From Pseudomonas sp. N3-W (GTDB taxonomy: Bacteria; Pseudomonadota; Gammaproteobacteria; Pseudomonadales; Pseudomonadaceae): a stretch of 64,000 bases of DNA. The DNA is taken from assembly GCF_024970185.1 (NCBI RefSeq), contig NZ_CP103965.1, forward strand, positions 3,840,001 to 3,904,000. The letters are read 5' to 3'. Below, piece by piece: positions 37,501-46,264 of the stretch. The notes under the pieces are model-generated. The model had not been told where the DNA came from, made no database searches, and worked only from the letters and a program-made list of their open reading frames with translations. Positions within the stretch are counted from its first letter, which is position 1. Each line of letters begins with the position of its first letter. The position numbers and the translations under genes are program-made.

Positions 37501-40500
37501 GCACGCCACCAACCAATGCCTGCTCGCATTCGCCATTGACTATCGCCACCAGAGCCCTGTGCAGGGCCACCAGTGAGGATGAACATCCGGTGTCGTAGTG
37601 CTCGCTCGGCCCGCGAAGGTTGAACAGGTGAGAAATCCGGTTGGCGACCATCGCCGAGGAAATTGACGACGCCACCAACGGATTGCCCACCGGCAATTGC
37701 ACGGTGTACGCATACTCGGATGCGCCGACGGCCATGAACACGCCGGTTTTCTTCGCCGCGAAGCGTTTGAGTGCAACACCGGAGTCCTCGATCGCCAGCC
37801 AGGAGTGCTTGAGCAGCAAACGCTGCTGCGGGTCCATCAGCGCCGCTTCGTAGGGCGACAGTTCAAAGAACAACGGATCGAAGTGGTAGACATTGTCTAT
37901 AAAACCGCCCCAGCGCGACTCGGTGCGTGGGTTTGTCCCATCGCTTTTGCCGAAAAACTGGCGCCAGTCCCAGCGGTCCGCCGGAATCTCTTGAGTACAG
38001 TCGGTGCCCTGCTCAATGTTGTTCCAGAATGCTGACAGCGAGTTTGCCCCAGGAAACTGGGCGCTCATGCCGACAATGGCAACGTCAAGGTGATGAGGCG
38101 TGTGTTCCGGCTTCGGCCCTTGGGCCGGCTGCTGGGGAGCAACCGGTGCGACGACCTCCGGAATCGGCTCGACAACCGCCACGGGAGTGAACTCCGAGGC
38201 TGGCAGCAACCCCGCGACATGGGTGGCGAGCAGATTCAGGGTGTTGAATTCGAACAGCACCCCCGCTACCAACTCCACATTGAGTCGCTCATTGATCTGC
38301 TGCACCAGCTTGACGCCAATGATGGAGTCCAGGCCGTAATCCCCCAGAGATTCATCGCCATCCATGTCATGTCCCGCAACGCCCAGGGCCTGACTGAAGA
38401 CCTGCACCAGGTTGCTGAGAACGTACTTGAACGCAGACGATTCTGGCATTTGTACAGCCGCCTGCTGGGCAGCGGCACGCATCACCGCAGGCTGTGGGCT
38501 GGCCGTCGGAGCCTGGGTCGCCGTGGACTCGGGCGCCTGCCCCAGTGTCCAGCGGCGCGGCGTTTGCGGGCCAAGACCGAACCCGCTGCTTCGGCCCACG
38601 ACCACTTGCAGGTCACTGCGTTGCAGTGCAGCACAGGGAAAATCGACGCTATCAAACGCTTGATCCAGCAACACGCTGCGCCAGCTCGCCGCCGACAGGG
38701 CCGGACCATAAGGCATGCGCAACTCCGGATCACCGAAGCGCCACCAGCCTTCCAGTAACCCGAACGTGAGGTGGGAGAACAGGGAATTTTCGGTCAGTTC
38801 CAGTAACAGGAATTGACCATGGGTCTTCATCAGCGACTGAATGTGACGCACCGAGGTGCGAATGTCCTGGGTCGCATGAATCACGTTGGCACCGATCACC
38901 ACGTCATAGTGTTCAGGTGTCATGCCTTGGTCTTGTGGTTCCTTCTCGGCGTTGAAAATACGCGTGACCAGGTACGGATGCTCGGCGCGGTAGCGACGTT
39001 CGGCACGTTGCAGAAATAGCTGCGACAAATCGGTGAAACAGTATTCGCCAATGTTCTGGGCAAACGGTTTGAGCGCCGCCAACACGTGTTCGGTGCAACT
39101 GCCCGTGCCTGCGCCCACTTCCAGAAGACGAATCCTGGCGTCTGGCTGTCGATCCACAATCGCCTTGATCTGGGCCGCGACCAGCGTACCGACCACCGAG
39201 CCGTAATAGTGGACGACTGGATTTTCCTTGTAGATGGACTCCACCAGTGCCATCGAACTGTTGGAGAAAAACACGTCGGTGGCTTTCTTGCGCGAGCCCA
39301 GCACATCGGGAATGGCCTGCAATGCGACATCGATAAAACGGCTGACCGATGCCAGGAACGGGTCTTTTTCAAGATCGGCCTTTACTGTCTGCCAGCGCTC
39401 CCAACTGCTGTTGACTCGATCTTCCAGGGCACTGGAAAGAATGACCTGATCACCTGAAAGGGTGATTTCCTCACGGTCCTCGAGAATACGCAGGCTCGCG
39501 TTGAGCCAGCGCACAAGATAGTGACCGTCATTGAGCGCCGACTGCAGGTGCTGCAATGAATAACGGCCCCTGCGGGTGCCCGACGTCAGACCTGCTTCGC
39601 CGAGAAAGACATCGATTTGTCGCCACATCAACGCACGCAACAACGGTGCGATTTCATCCAGTCGACCGTAGGTGGCTTCAATCAGCCGCTGGGCCTCATC
39701 AAGTTCAAGTGTCACCGCCGGTACCCTGTCGCCGGCGCTGGCCTGCTGCTTGGCCTGCAAGCCGAAGCCGCTGAAGTTCAGCTGTTGCAGCTTGGCTTCG
39801 TTGGTCAAGCGCAAACTGGCCATGTGTTTGAAGGGTTGCGACAGAAAGGTTTCAAGCTGGGCCATGCCCTCCCCGGCGGGCAAAACACCAAACCCCAGCC
39901 GTGCCAGGTGCTGCCGCACCCCATGGGTATCCTCGCGCAGTTGCGCGGTTTCCCAGTGCGGCCAGTAGACGACCTTCGCGCAGCCATCAGTGCGCTGGTT
40001 GAGCTGGTCGACCAGCGCACTGATGAAGCTGCCACCGGCTGCGTATGCGCAGCTGTTGGGAGCCAGGTAGAAGCCGTTGATCGATGAGAAAAACAACAGG
40101 AAGTCGAGTCGGTCTTCACCGAACACCTGGGCCAGGTTCAGACCAATGGCCACCTTGGTATCGAGCTGGCGCTCGAAGTCCTGCTCCGTTTGCTGGAGCA
40201 GGACCTGATTCTCACGGACCATTGCCGAGTGCACGACACCATGAATCTGGGGGAACCGCCGGCGAATGTCGGCGCAGACTTGTTGCAATTGCGCCAGGTC
40301 CGTCGCATCGGCCTGAACATACTGCGGCGCAGGCCCCAATGCCGCCAGCTTATCGATACTCGCTTGCAGTTGAGCGTCGGGCGCACTACGACCGATCCAT
40401 ACCAATTGCGCCTGATAATTGCGCAGCAGGTAGGCACTCAAGTCCTGCCCGAGGGCACCGCTGCCGCCCACGACCACGTACACGCCACCTCGGCGATAGG

Positions 40501-43500
40501 TCGTCCCGGCAGGCGTGGTCGCCCCCATCAGCGTGTCGTCCAACAGGTGCAACGCAGGTCGGAACCAGTCGCCAGCACGGTACGCCCAGGGCCTGCCGCT
40601 GCGCTCGAACGGCAATGCGGCAAAGGCCGGGGTCGAGACCACGCCAAGGTCTTCAACATCGACAATCCGCGCCTGCCAGTGTGGATGCTCCTTGATCACT
40701 GTGCCGACCAACCCATGCGCCCCGCTGTGGGTCGCCAGCACCGGGTCCTGGTCGACAATCGCCACACTGCGGCGGGTGACCACCGTGAGCTTGAGCGCTT
40801 GGGCCTGATAGCGGCTGCGACCCAGAGCACGCAGCAGGGTCGCACCCCACAAGACACCCCGGCGTTGTTCGGCCTGCATGTTGGCCAATGTACCGACGCG
40901 GTCCTCAGGCAGCAGCCAGACCAGCTGTGCAATGTCCGGCTGCTGTTCAAACAGCGCCGCCAGCGCGGCCTCGTTCGGGTAGCGCGCGGGGTTGATGTGC
41001 AATACATCCGGTGCGCCAGGCCATTCAAGCTCGTCACAGACAATCGCCGTCCTGCCACCGGGCTGCGATTGGCCAACCGGTGAGATTTCGCGGACCCAGC
41101 AGACGACCCCTTGCAGGTCATAGCTGGCCGTTTCGGTCGCCGCCATGGGAGTGGACGCTGGAGCGGGCTCGACAGAGTTGTGCAAAGTGTTCGGCATACT
41201 GTGCCTTTCGCGGTCAGTGATGAAGGGATAAGTCGGGAGGTGAATGCGCCTTGGCGAACGGCCAGCGGCTGGCCATTGATCAGCCTCGATATGGCCACCC
41301 TGGACCCAGTGCCGGGCAAGGCTGTGAATGTCGGTCGCCGGCGGGGCGAGTCCCTCGCGACTGCCCGCTTGACGACCGGCCTGCCCCAGATACAGCCCGT
41401 CGGCGGCCTGCCCTTCGACACAACTCGTCAGGGCCCGGCGCAGCTCGTCACGATTGCTCACCACCATGGCGATACGCTGGATCCAGGCCTTGCGGCCCAC
41501 TTGCAGGGTGTAAGCGAGGTCGGCGAGGTCGAACGCGGGGTCGCCGTGTTGTACAAAGGCCAGCAACTGCTGTGCGGCAATCCGGCGTTTTTCCTCGGTC
41601 CTGGCCGACAGCAACACCAGATAAGGGCCCGCGTCCGCAGACTCCGGGCGCCGTGGCAAATCATCGGCACTGCGAAATAATGCATGGGCGTTGGTGCCGC
41701 CTACACCAAATGAACTGACGGCCGCATGCCGTGCCTGCCCTTGCTGCGCCGGCCATGGACGCAAGCGGTCCACCAGGAAGAAGGGGGATTGCTCAAGATC
41801 GATCTGCCGGTTCGGCGAGGCGATGTGCAAAGTGGGCGGGATCTGCTGACGGGACAGACTGAGGATGGCTTTGATCGAACCTGCAAGCCCCGCCGCCGTG
41901 TCTGTATGGCCGATGTTGCTCTTGACTGAACCCAGACCGCAAAATTGCAAGGCGCCAGCGCCGTTTGCATAGGCGTCGCTAAGCGCCGCGAACTCCACCG
42001 GATCGCCCAGTGCAGTGCCCGTGCCGTGGGTCTCGATATAGCCGACCTCTTGCGGCGCCACCCCCGCCTTGTCCAGCACGCGGCCAATCACGGCTGCCTG
42101 CCCCGCGATGCTGGGGGCAAAGAACCCGGCCTTGAGTGCGCCGTCGTTATTGACCTGTACTTCCTTGAGTACGGCGTAGGTCGGATCGCCATCGGCCATT
42201 GCAAGACTGGCGCGCTTGAGCAACACCATGGCCACGCCTTCACCGCTGACCATGCCGTCTGCCTCGGCATCGAATGCGCGGCATTGGCCGCTGCTGGAGA
42301 AGTTCAGCCCCGGCTGATGGAGATACCCGGCCATCGACACCGGAAAAACCGTCGCCGCGCCCACCAGCGCGTAATCCGCGGCGCCGCTGCGGATACTCTC
42401 CAGGCCTGCCTGCAATGCCACCAGCGACGACGAGCAATTGGTCTGCATGAATACGCTAGGCCCCGACAGACCGAGCTTGTAGGAAATCATGGTCGGGATA
42501 CTGCCGCCCTGCCCCATCAGCCAGCGGACGTACTCATCGGCGTCTTCGATAAAATACGCCGCGTCTGCCGCGCCTTGCTGGCCGCTCATGCTCTGCCCGG
42601 CCGAAATGTACACAGCCGTGCGCGGGTTTTGCTCCGGGATGTAACCGGCATCTTCAAAGGCCCGCCAGGCATGCATCAGCAGGTGTTTGAACGCCGGACT
42701 CATGAAGCCGGCATCCCTGGGCGAGAGTCCGAAGAAGGCTGCATCGAACGCATGTTTGTCGTCCAGGATCGCTTTGACCGGGACGAATTGCGGGTTCCTG
42801 ATAATCGACTCGGGAACGTTCAGTTCGCGCAACTGTTCATCGCTCCAGCGAGTGACGCATTCACGTCCCTGGCAGAGGTTGTCCCAGAACGCCTCCAGGT
42901 CCGCGCTTTGCGCAAACTGGCAGGACATACCGATGACTGCAGCGGCGCCATCCAGTGCGCTGGGCAAGTGCTCAGTGGTTTGCGTCGGTGTTGCCTCAAC
43001 CGTGTCCGACGTACTATCGCTGACCGAAACCGGTGCCAATTGATTCAGTGCCGTCCCCAGAAATCTCACGGTCGGATACTGAAACAGCAGCGTCACCGCC
43101 ACCTTGTGCTGCAACTGTTCACTCAACAACTGCGCGACCTGCACCGCACTGACCGAATCACCGCCAAAATCAAAGAAGCCGGTATCGTCATCTTCCACGG
43201 GATAACCCAGTACCTGCTGCCACGCCTGCCGGACCAGCTCCAGCATCTTCGACTGACCCGAGCGTGGTGCTGCCTGGGCAACGCGGTCCGTATTCGGCAA
43301 CACGCGAGCCATCAGCGCCTTGCGATCGATCTTGCCATTGGCGGTCAGGGGTAACGTCTGCTCACAGACAAAGCGATGCGGCATCATGTACCCCGCCAGA
43401 CGCTTGCCCAGTTCTGCCTTGACCGTTGCGATCAGCTTTCGGTGCTCGGCAGCAGCGCAGTCGGTTTGCAGGTAAGCCACCAGCACCCCGGCTTGTTCAC

Positions 43501-46264
43501 TCGCCTTGTGCAGCACAACGACTGCCGACTGCACCGGGCACTGCGTGACGATGCAGGTCTCGATTTCCTCGACATCGACCCGATGGCCACGCACCTTGAT
43601 TTGCAGGTCCAGGCGGCCCAGGCAGCGAATGTCACCGTCTTCCAGGCGCAGTACGCTGTCACCGGTGAGAAACATTCGCTGTCCCGGACGAAACGGGTCG
43701 GCGACAAACTTGTCTGCCGTCTGTTCAGCCAGTCGATGGTATCCCGTTGCCACTCCGGCACCGGCAATCGCCAACTCGCCCGGAGCGCCCACCGGCTGCA
43801 GACGTCGATACTGATTGAGGATATGCAGCTGGGTGTTTGCAATCGGACCGCCGATCGTCACGCTTTCGGCATGATCCAGACATTTGGCGCTGGACCAGAT
43901 CGTGGTTTCGGTCGGGCCGTAGAGATTCCAGATTTGCGCCGGCGTCGCCTGAAACCGTTGAAACAACGCCACGGGCATCGCTTCTCCGCCGCACAACACC
44001 TTCAACTGCGAGGACGGCTGCCAGCCGACCTGGAACAGCAATTGCCAGGTGGTCGGCGTCGCCTGCATCAGGCTCGGATCGCTCTGTTCGATCAATGTCT
44101 TCAGGCGCTCGGCATCGCTGGCCACAGCGGCATCACACAGGACGCACTCGGCACCGCGAATCAGCCCGAGCAACAACTCCAGCCCCGCGATATCGAAGCT
44201 GAAGGTGGTCACGGCCAGTAAACGATCACGCTCATCAACCTCCAGCATCTGGGCCATGCCATGCAGAAAGTTGTTCAACGCACGGTGGGGCACCATCACG
44301 CCCTTGGGCTTGCCAGTGGAACCCGAGGTGTAGATCAGGTACGCCAGGTCACTGTCACTGCGCGCCTTGAGTGTCGGCACCTGGGTGTCGGCATACGCCG
44401 TGATGCGTGCGCGCTCGTTGTCCAGGCACAGTACCTCACAGGGCACGGACCAGTTGCGGGTGATGGTCGACTGGCTCAACAGCAGACTCGCGCCACTGTC
44501 TTCGAGCATGTAGCGCTGACGCTCGCCGGGGTACGTCGGGTCCAGCGGAACGTACGCCGCGCCACTGTGCACAACGCCCAGGATGGCCAGCGGCAGGTCC
44601 AGCGAGCGTTCGAGGCAAATCGCAACCTTCGCGCCCGGTCCGATCCCCCGTGCATTCAGGAAATGCCCCAGCGCCTGCGCGCCCTGCATCAACGAACGGT
44701 AATCAAGGGTGTTTTCGTGATGCCGGAAGGCGGTTTTTTCCGGGTGACGGTCGGCCTGTTGCTGCACCCACTCCAGCAGGCTCGCGACCGCTGGCAATGG
44801 CAGGTCGCTGTCGTTGCAGCGTTGTAACAGTGCCAGTTCCTCGGCCTGCACAATGTCGTGGTCCGCCAGAGAGCGCAGCGGTTCGGCCAGCACTCCGTCC
44901 ATCAACCGCAAATAGTGCGCGAGCATGCGTTGGATGCGCGTCGTTTCAAACAGCTCAGTCGAGTATTTGAAGTTGATCACCGCGCCGTCGGCGTTTTCGA
45001 TGATCTCAAGCTCCAGTTCATACTCGCCTTCCTGGCGCAACTGCTCGACCATGGTGATACCCAGAGGCTGGGTATATTGACGTTCCAGTTGTTGCAACCC
45101 GTGGCTGTTGACGAAGTTCTGGTGGGCGAAAGCGATGTTGAACAGCGGCCGCTGTCGTTGATTGCGGGGCACTTTCAGTGCATTGAGCAGCGTTGGGAAG
45201 GGATAGTCGCAATGGTCGACGGCATCGACCACAGTCTCTTGCAGGCGTCGCAGGTAGTCACGCGCGCTATCGACTTCAATATCGCGGCTACGGATCGGCA
45301 CCATGTTCATGAAATAGCCGATGCTTTGGCCAAAACACTCTTTGGGGCGGCCCAGCGTCGGCATGCCGACAATAATGTCTTGCTGCTGGGTGTACCGGCT
45401 AAGCAAACCGTTGAAAATACCCAGGAAGAACACCGCCCGGGTCAAACCATGCTCGGAACAAAAAGCCTCCAGGCGTGCATTCAATTCCGCGGGCACGGGC
45501 AGACGAACACTGCTGCCCTCGAACGATACCGTGCTGCTGCGCGGGAAGTCCGTCGTCAGTTCAAGAGGCAGCGGCGCGTGCTCCAGTGCAGTTTTCCAGT
45601 AGTCGAGCAGTGGCTGCGCAGCGGGACCTTCGAGCATTTCGCTTTGCCAGGCGACAAACTCACCGAAGTGCGCCGCCGGTGGCTCGACCCGCGACGGCGT
45701 GTCACTGGTGAGACTTTGGTAGGCATCAAACAGGTGATTGAGAAACAGCAAGGCGGACGTGCCGTCGAAGACAATGTGATGAACTCGGAACAAGGCCCAC
45801 CATTGGTCATCATCCGCCTGGAACACACGGCCATCGATCAACGCAGTTCCTTCCAGCGGCAGAGGCTGCTTGCTCAAGCCATGCAAGGTGTCGAGTATCT
45901 GCTGCGAGGGCACGCCACGAACGTCTTCCAGAACCAGGCTGAACCGTGAAACCGCCTGGGGTTGCAGGTTCGGCTGGCCTTGCGCCTCGCGCAGGCGGCT
46001 AGTCAACAGCGGATAGGTGGTCAGGACTCGCCGGTATGCCTGCTGCAGTGCTTCGAAGTCCAGCGCACGGTCGCAACGAAAGCACAACGGAATCTGATAC
46101 GCGGTGATCTCCGGCAGCGTCTTGTGCAGCGCCCACAATCCTTTTTGTCCAGCGGACAGAGACACCGGTTCAGTGGCGAACAGCAAGCTCTTCAGTTGTG
46201 TGGTGGAAATTTCTCCCGCTTTGTACGCGGCCAGAAGCTGTTCTTTAGTGGCAACTGCATTCAT
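31532..46264 (-). CDS. PksB: hybrid NRPS-PKS, C-A(Gly)-PCP / KS-KR-cMT-ACP / KS-ACP / C-A(beta-Ala)-PCP / KS
   Basis: 4910 aa. In order: short N-terminal docking region (1-30); C (HHIVFDG, His163); A, whose ten specificity residues read DILQLGLIWK, the glycine code; PCP (Ser1037 in GGDSV); KS (Cys1277, His1413); KR (GGSGALG near 1932, Tyr2074); C-methyltransferase (SAM loop LEVGAGTGS near 2386); ACP (Ser2647); divergent KS (Cys2894 in TGCSSS, His3029 in ETHGIAS, His3066 in KPVIGH); ACP (Ser3382); C (HHAVFDG, His3568); A, residues reading VDAVLSVADK, close to the beta-alanine code VDxVISxADK; PCP (Ser4424); KS (Cys4645, His4780) at the extreme C-terminus. The protein stops right after its last KS, so that module continues on PksC. 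Codes were read by hand alignment with GrsA. Confidence 0.94.
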   Translation of the reverse strand: MNAVATKEQLLAAYKAGEISTTQLKSLLFATEPVSLSAGQKGLWALHKTLPEITAYQIPLCFRCDRALDFEALQQAYRRVLTTYPLLTSRLREAQGQPNLQPQAVSRFSLVLEDVRGVPSQQILDTLHGLSKQPLPLEGTALIDGRVFQADDDQWWALFRVHHIVFDGTSALLFLNHLFDAYQSLTSDTPSRVEPPAAHFGEFVAWQSEMLEGPAAQPLLDYWKTALEHAPLPLELTTDFPRSSTVSFEGSSVRLPVPAELNARLEAFCSEHGLTRAVFFLGIFNGLLSRYTQQQDIIVGMPTLGRPKECFGQSIGYFMNMVPIRSRDIEVDSARDYLRRLQETVVDAVDHCDYPFPTLLNALKVPRNQRQRPLFNIAFAHQNFVNSHGLQQLERQYTQPLGITMVEQLRQEGEYELELEIIENADGAVINFKYSTELFETTRIQRMLAHYLRLMDGVLAEPLRSLADHDIVQAEELALLQRCNDSDLPLPAVASLLEWVQQQADRHPEKTAFRHHENTLDYRSLMQGAQALGHFLNARGIGPGAKVAICLERSLDLPLAILGVVHSGAAYVPLDPTYPGERQRYMLEDSGASLLLSQSTITRNWSVPCEVLCLDNERARITAYADTQVPTLKARSDSDLAYLIYTSGSTGKPKGVMVPHRALNNFLHGMAQMLEVDERDRLLAVTTFSFDIAGLELLLGLIRGAECVLCDAAVASDAERLKTLIEQSDPSLMQATPTTWQLLFQVGWQPSSQLKVLCGGEAMPVALFQRFQATPAQIWNLYGPTETTIWSSAKCLDHAESVTIGGPIANTQLHILNQYRRLQPVGAPGELAIAGAGVATGYHRLAEQTADKFVADPFRPGQRMFLTGDSVLRLEDGDIRCLGRLDLQIKVRGHRVDVEEIETCIVTQCPVQSAVVVLHKASEQAGVLVAYLQTDCAAAEHRKLIATVKAELGKRLAGYMMPHRFVCEQTLPLTANGKIDRKALMARVLPNTDRVAQAAPRSGQSKMLELVRQAWQQVLGYPVEDDDTGFFDFGGDSVSAVQVAQLLSEQLQHKVAVTLLFQYPTVRFLGTALNQLAPVSVSDSTSDTVEATPTQTTEHLPSALDGAAAVIGMSCQFAQSADLEAFWDNLCQGRECVTRWSDEQLRELNVPESIIRNPQFVPVKAILDDKHAFDAAFFGLSPRDAGFMSPAFKHLLMHAWRAFEDAGYIPEQNPRTAVYISAGQSMSGQQGAADAAYFIEDADEYVRWLMGQGGSIPTMISYKLGLSGPSVFMQTNCSSSLVALQAGLESIRSGAADYALVGAATVFPVSMAGYLHQPGLNFSSSGQCRAFDAEADGMVSGEGVAMVLLKRASLAMADGDPTYAVLKEVQVNNDGALKAGFFAPSIAGQAAVIGRVLDKAGVAPQEVGYIETHGTGTALGDPVEFAALSDAYANGAGALQFCGLGSVKSNIGHTDTAAGLAGSIKAILSLSRQQIPPTLHIASPNRQIDLEQSPFFLVDRLRPWPAQQGQARHAAVSSFGVGGTNAHALFRSADDLPRRPESADAGPYLVLLSARTEEKRRIAAQQLLAFVQHGDPAFDLADLAYTLQVGRKAWIQRIAMVVSNRDELRRALTSCVEGQAADGLYLGQAGRQAGSREGLAPPATDIHSLARHWVQGGHIEADQWPAAGRSPRRIHLPTYPFITDRERHSMPNTLHNSVEPAPASTPMAATETASYDLQGVVCWVREISPVGQSQPGGRTAIVCDELEWPGAPDVLHINPARYPNEAALAALFEQQPDIAQLVWLLPEDRVGTLANMQAEQRRGVLWGATLLRALGRSRYQAQALKLTVVTRRSVAIVDQDPVLATHSGAHGLVGTVIKEHPHWQARIVDVEDLGVVSTPAFAALPFERSGRPWAYRAGDWFRPALHLLDDTLMGATTPAGTTYRRGGVYVVVGGSGALGQDLSAYLLRNYQAQLVWIGRSAPDAQLQASIDKLAALGPAPQYVQADATDLAQLQQVCADIRRRFPQIHGVVHSAMVRENQVLLQQTEQDFERQLDTKVAIGLNLAQVFGEDRLDFLLFFSSINGFYLAPNSCAYAAGGSFISALVDQLNQRTDGCAKVVYWPHWETAQLREDTHGVRQHLARLGFGVLPAGEGMAQLETFLSQPFKHMASLRLTNEAKLQQLNFSGFGLQAKQQASAGDRVPAVTLELDEAQRLIEATYGRLDEIAPLLRALMWRQIDVFLGEAGLTSGTRRGRYSLQHLQSALNDGHYLVRWLNASLRILEDREEITLSGDQVILSSALEDRVNSSWERWQTVKADLEKDPFLASVSRFIDVALQAIPDVLGSRKKATDVFFSNSSMALVESIYKENPVVHYYGSVVGTLVAAQIKAIVDRQPDARIRLLEVGAGTGSCTEHVLAALKPFAQNIGEYCFTDLSQLFLQRAERRYRAEHPYLVTRIFNAEKEPQDQGMTPEHYDVVIGANVIHATQDIRTSVRHIQSLMKTHGQFLLLELTENSLFSHLTFGLLEGWWRFGDPELRMPYGPALSAASWRSVLLDQAFDSVDFPCAALQRSDLQVVVGRSSGFGLGPQTPRRWTLGQAPESTATQAPTASPQPAVMRAAAQQAAVQMPESSAFKYVLSNLVQVFSQALGVAGHDMDGDESLGDYGLDSIIGVKLVQQINERLNVELVAGVLFEFNTLNLLATHVAGLLPASEFTPVAVVEPIPEVVAPVAPQQPAQGPKPEHTPHHLDVAIVGMSAQFPGANSLSAFWNNIEQGTDCTQEIPADRWDWRQFFGKSDGTNPRTESRWGGFIDNVYHFDPLFFELSPYEAALMDPQQRLLLKHSWLAIEDSGVALKRFAAKKTGVFMAVGASEYAYTVQLPVGNPLVASSISSAMVANRISHLFNLRGPSEHYDTGCSSSLVALHRALVAIVNGECEQALVGGVQLVLSPLGAINLGAVGFLSSDGKSRSFQAGADGFVRSEGVGVLVLKSLKQAIADQDDIYAVLKGSGVAHGGKGISLTAPNAQGMKEAISQALNRSGVEPTSLSYIETHGIASQIGDSIEIQALKSTLGGGAADCVLSSLKPVIGHAEIASGIAAVIKTVLALRNRVRPGVPGFTSASEHLSMAHSRLSISAQPRDWPAPNSGHPRRAGVNSFGFGGVNAFAILEEYVHAATTLQTRVDEPQLLVISGKQDAALRRSVVALLEFLENHATQDLAQLAAALWRKTALPVRLALVVSDVREAISRLRAFIASEPGHAAHLPGCHYGDESSRSPALNELLESPGGASLVQGLREQRDYPRLASLWCSGVALDIEPSLSDQPALRLPAYVFDERICKLPAHADGFSVPSLLKASPAEAPTVVEEARHEVVQGDAEGQLRLMLASLLQLEPDELDFQRPVAQYGVDSLTAVMLQNRIFEQYGVRPGLPQLLNCRNFAELARSLPQGAVAVAVRPLDAVLAEHPPSIGQQGLWTEQRYFAQQAGYNIPYAFRLDGQVDARRLFAAAERTVSRHPLLAASFELRGENLWVRNNAHPHPQCTVHDYHGADAQALEAFMREVARKPFNLANDALLRIDVFAQAPDQDSTVVMLTFHHAVFDGSSLPIFLSTFLAFYEQGTEADVPSPRSSYGAFVAWQKQWLLSAEGAGARSFWHERLSAPHTLVTLHGQQSGDGAEGQPEMLKVALPAQTLEGLAQLAAERNVSTYSLMLAAFGLLLRRKGASGQLRVATPFFGRPHTQFEDLVGYFVNLLVMPLDVPEEHALGGWLPTLQSELLDALEHGHYPYPRLHQELARPGQPLYDAVFMYQNWVRSTQRRLAASGRHLQPMLQIQQQVDFPLAFEVFEGEEGSTLFCHFDAAIYPLALMQDLQKQYLELLAELPQLCASQQAPQTAEPTGQASLATLFERQVALTPHQVALICDDQPLDYQQLNERANQLARHIRQSLPAHDDKEVVVGLLLEPGSEFVTAVLAVWKLGLAYLALDPTLPGNRLAYMVADSGCQLVVTHGAAYQPLQGALEWTVLDLDARGAQIDAQDVSNVASSRFQDFCYVIYTSGSSGSPKGVKGSQRGTLNRLQWGWQAFPYGEQELCCQKTSLNFVDHVAELFAPLLQGITTVIFPDRRLREGGAAAFLQVVEQHRITRMVVIPSLLRAMLQEPVAATALRSLRYCLSSGEPLSADLAKAFFALCPQSALINVYGSSEMSADATFKRITPGAEEQINIGHELDNVRVVIVDEQDRPCATGVTGQLLVAGAALALGYIGQGNEHDQRFALLDLDGSGIRRYFRSGDLGYRLANGEIVLSGRHDQQVKVKGQRVELGEIETALRGHASVVEALVKQGGEDAGLEAFLTLNAPLDGHTLREHLGRTLPLYMVPNRYYELARLPRLASGKVDRLSLSEANARLLPYESQQAPGSGDACVVSGHEARVLQVVAHILQVPASELSLDQDFYQLGFDSFRFVRLADALNAAFGVNSSPADFYRHGTPRKWLASQALHSPDKGQESERTSSAFDEPIAVVGMAGVFPGADDLSRFWQQLYDGNDLVSETPAARWRWQDYADQPGGDALRWGGFINDVDKFSPGFFGLSPLEAEFMDPQHRLFLESAWHALEDAGYAPRTLPEREVGVFVGVSSMDYAGKLMINGEVDPLANFGNGHSMLANRVSYLLDLTGPSVAIDTACSSSLVAIHEGVKAIRSGDCRWALVGGVNILLEPRITLAMGKARMLSPQGRCKTFSADADGYVRGEGAGVLVLKTLKQALADNDQIHGVIRGSAVNHGGRANSMTAPNPQAQTDLVHQLYQRVGVRPDQVSYIETHGTGTPIGDPIEINALKEAWQRGGYQPASEARCALGALKSNIGHLEAAAGIAGAIKLLLCLKHKTLVKNLHCTHKNPHIDLQDSPFYLLENSGPWLTDSANPRMAGLSSFGIGGTNAHLLFEEFSKESADE

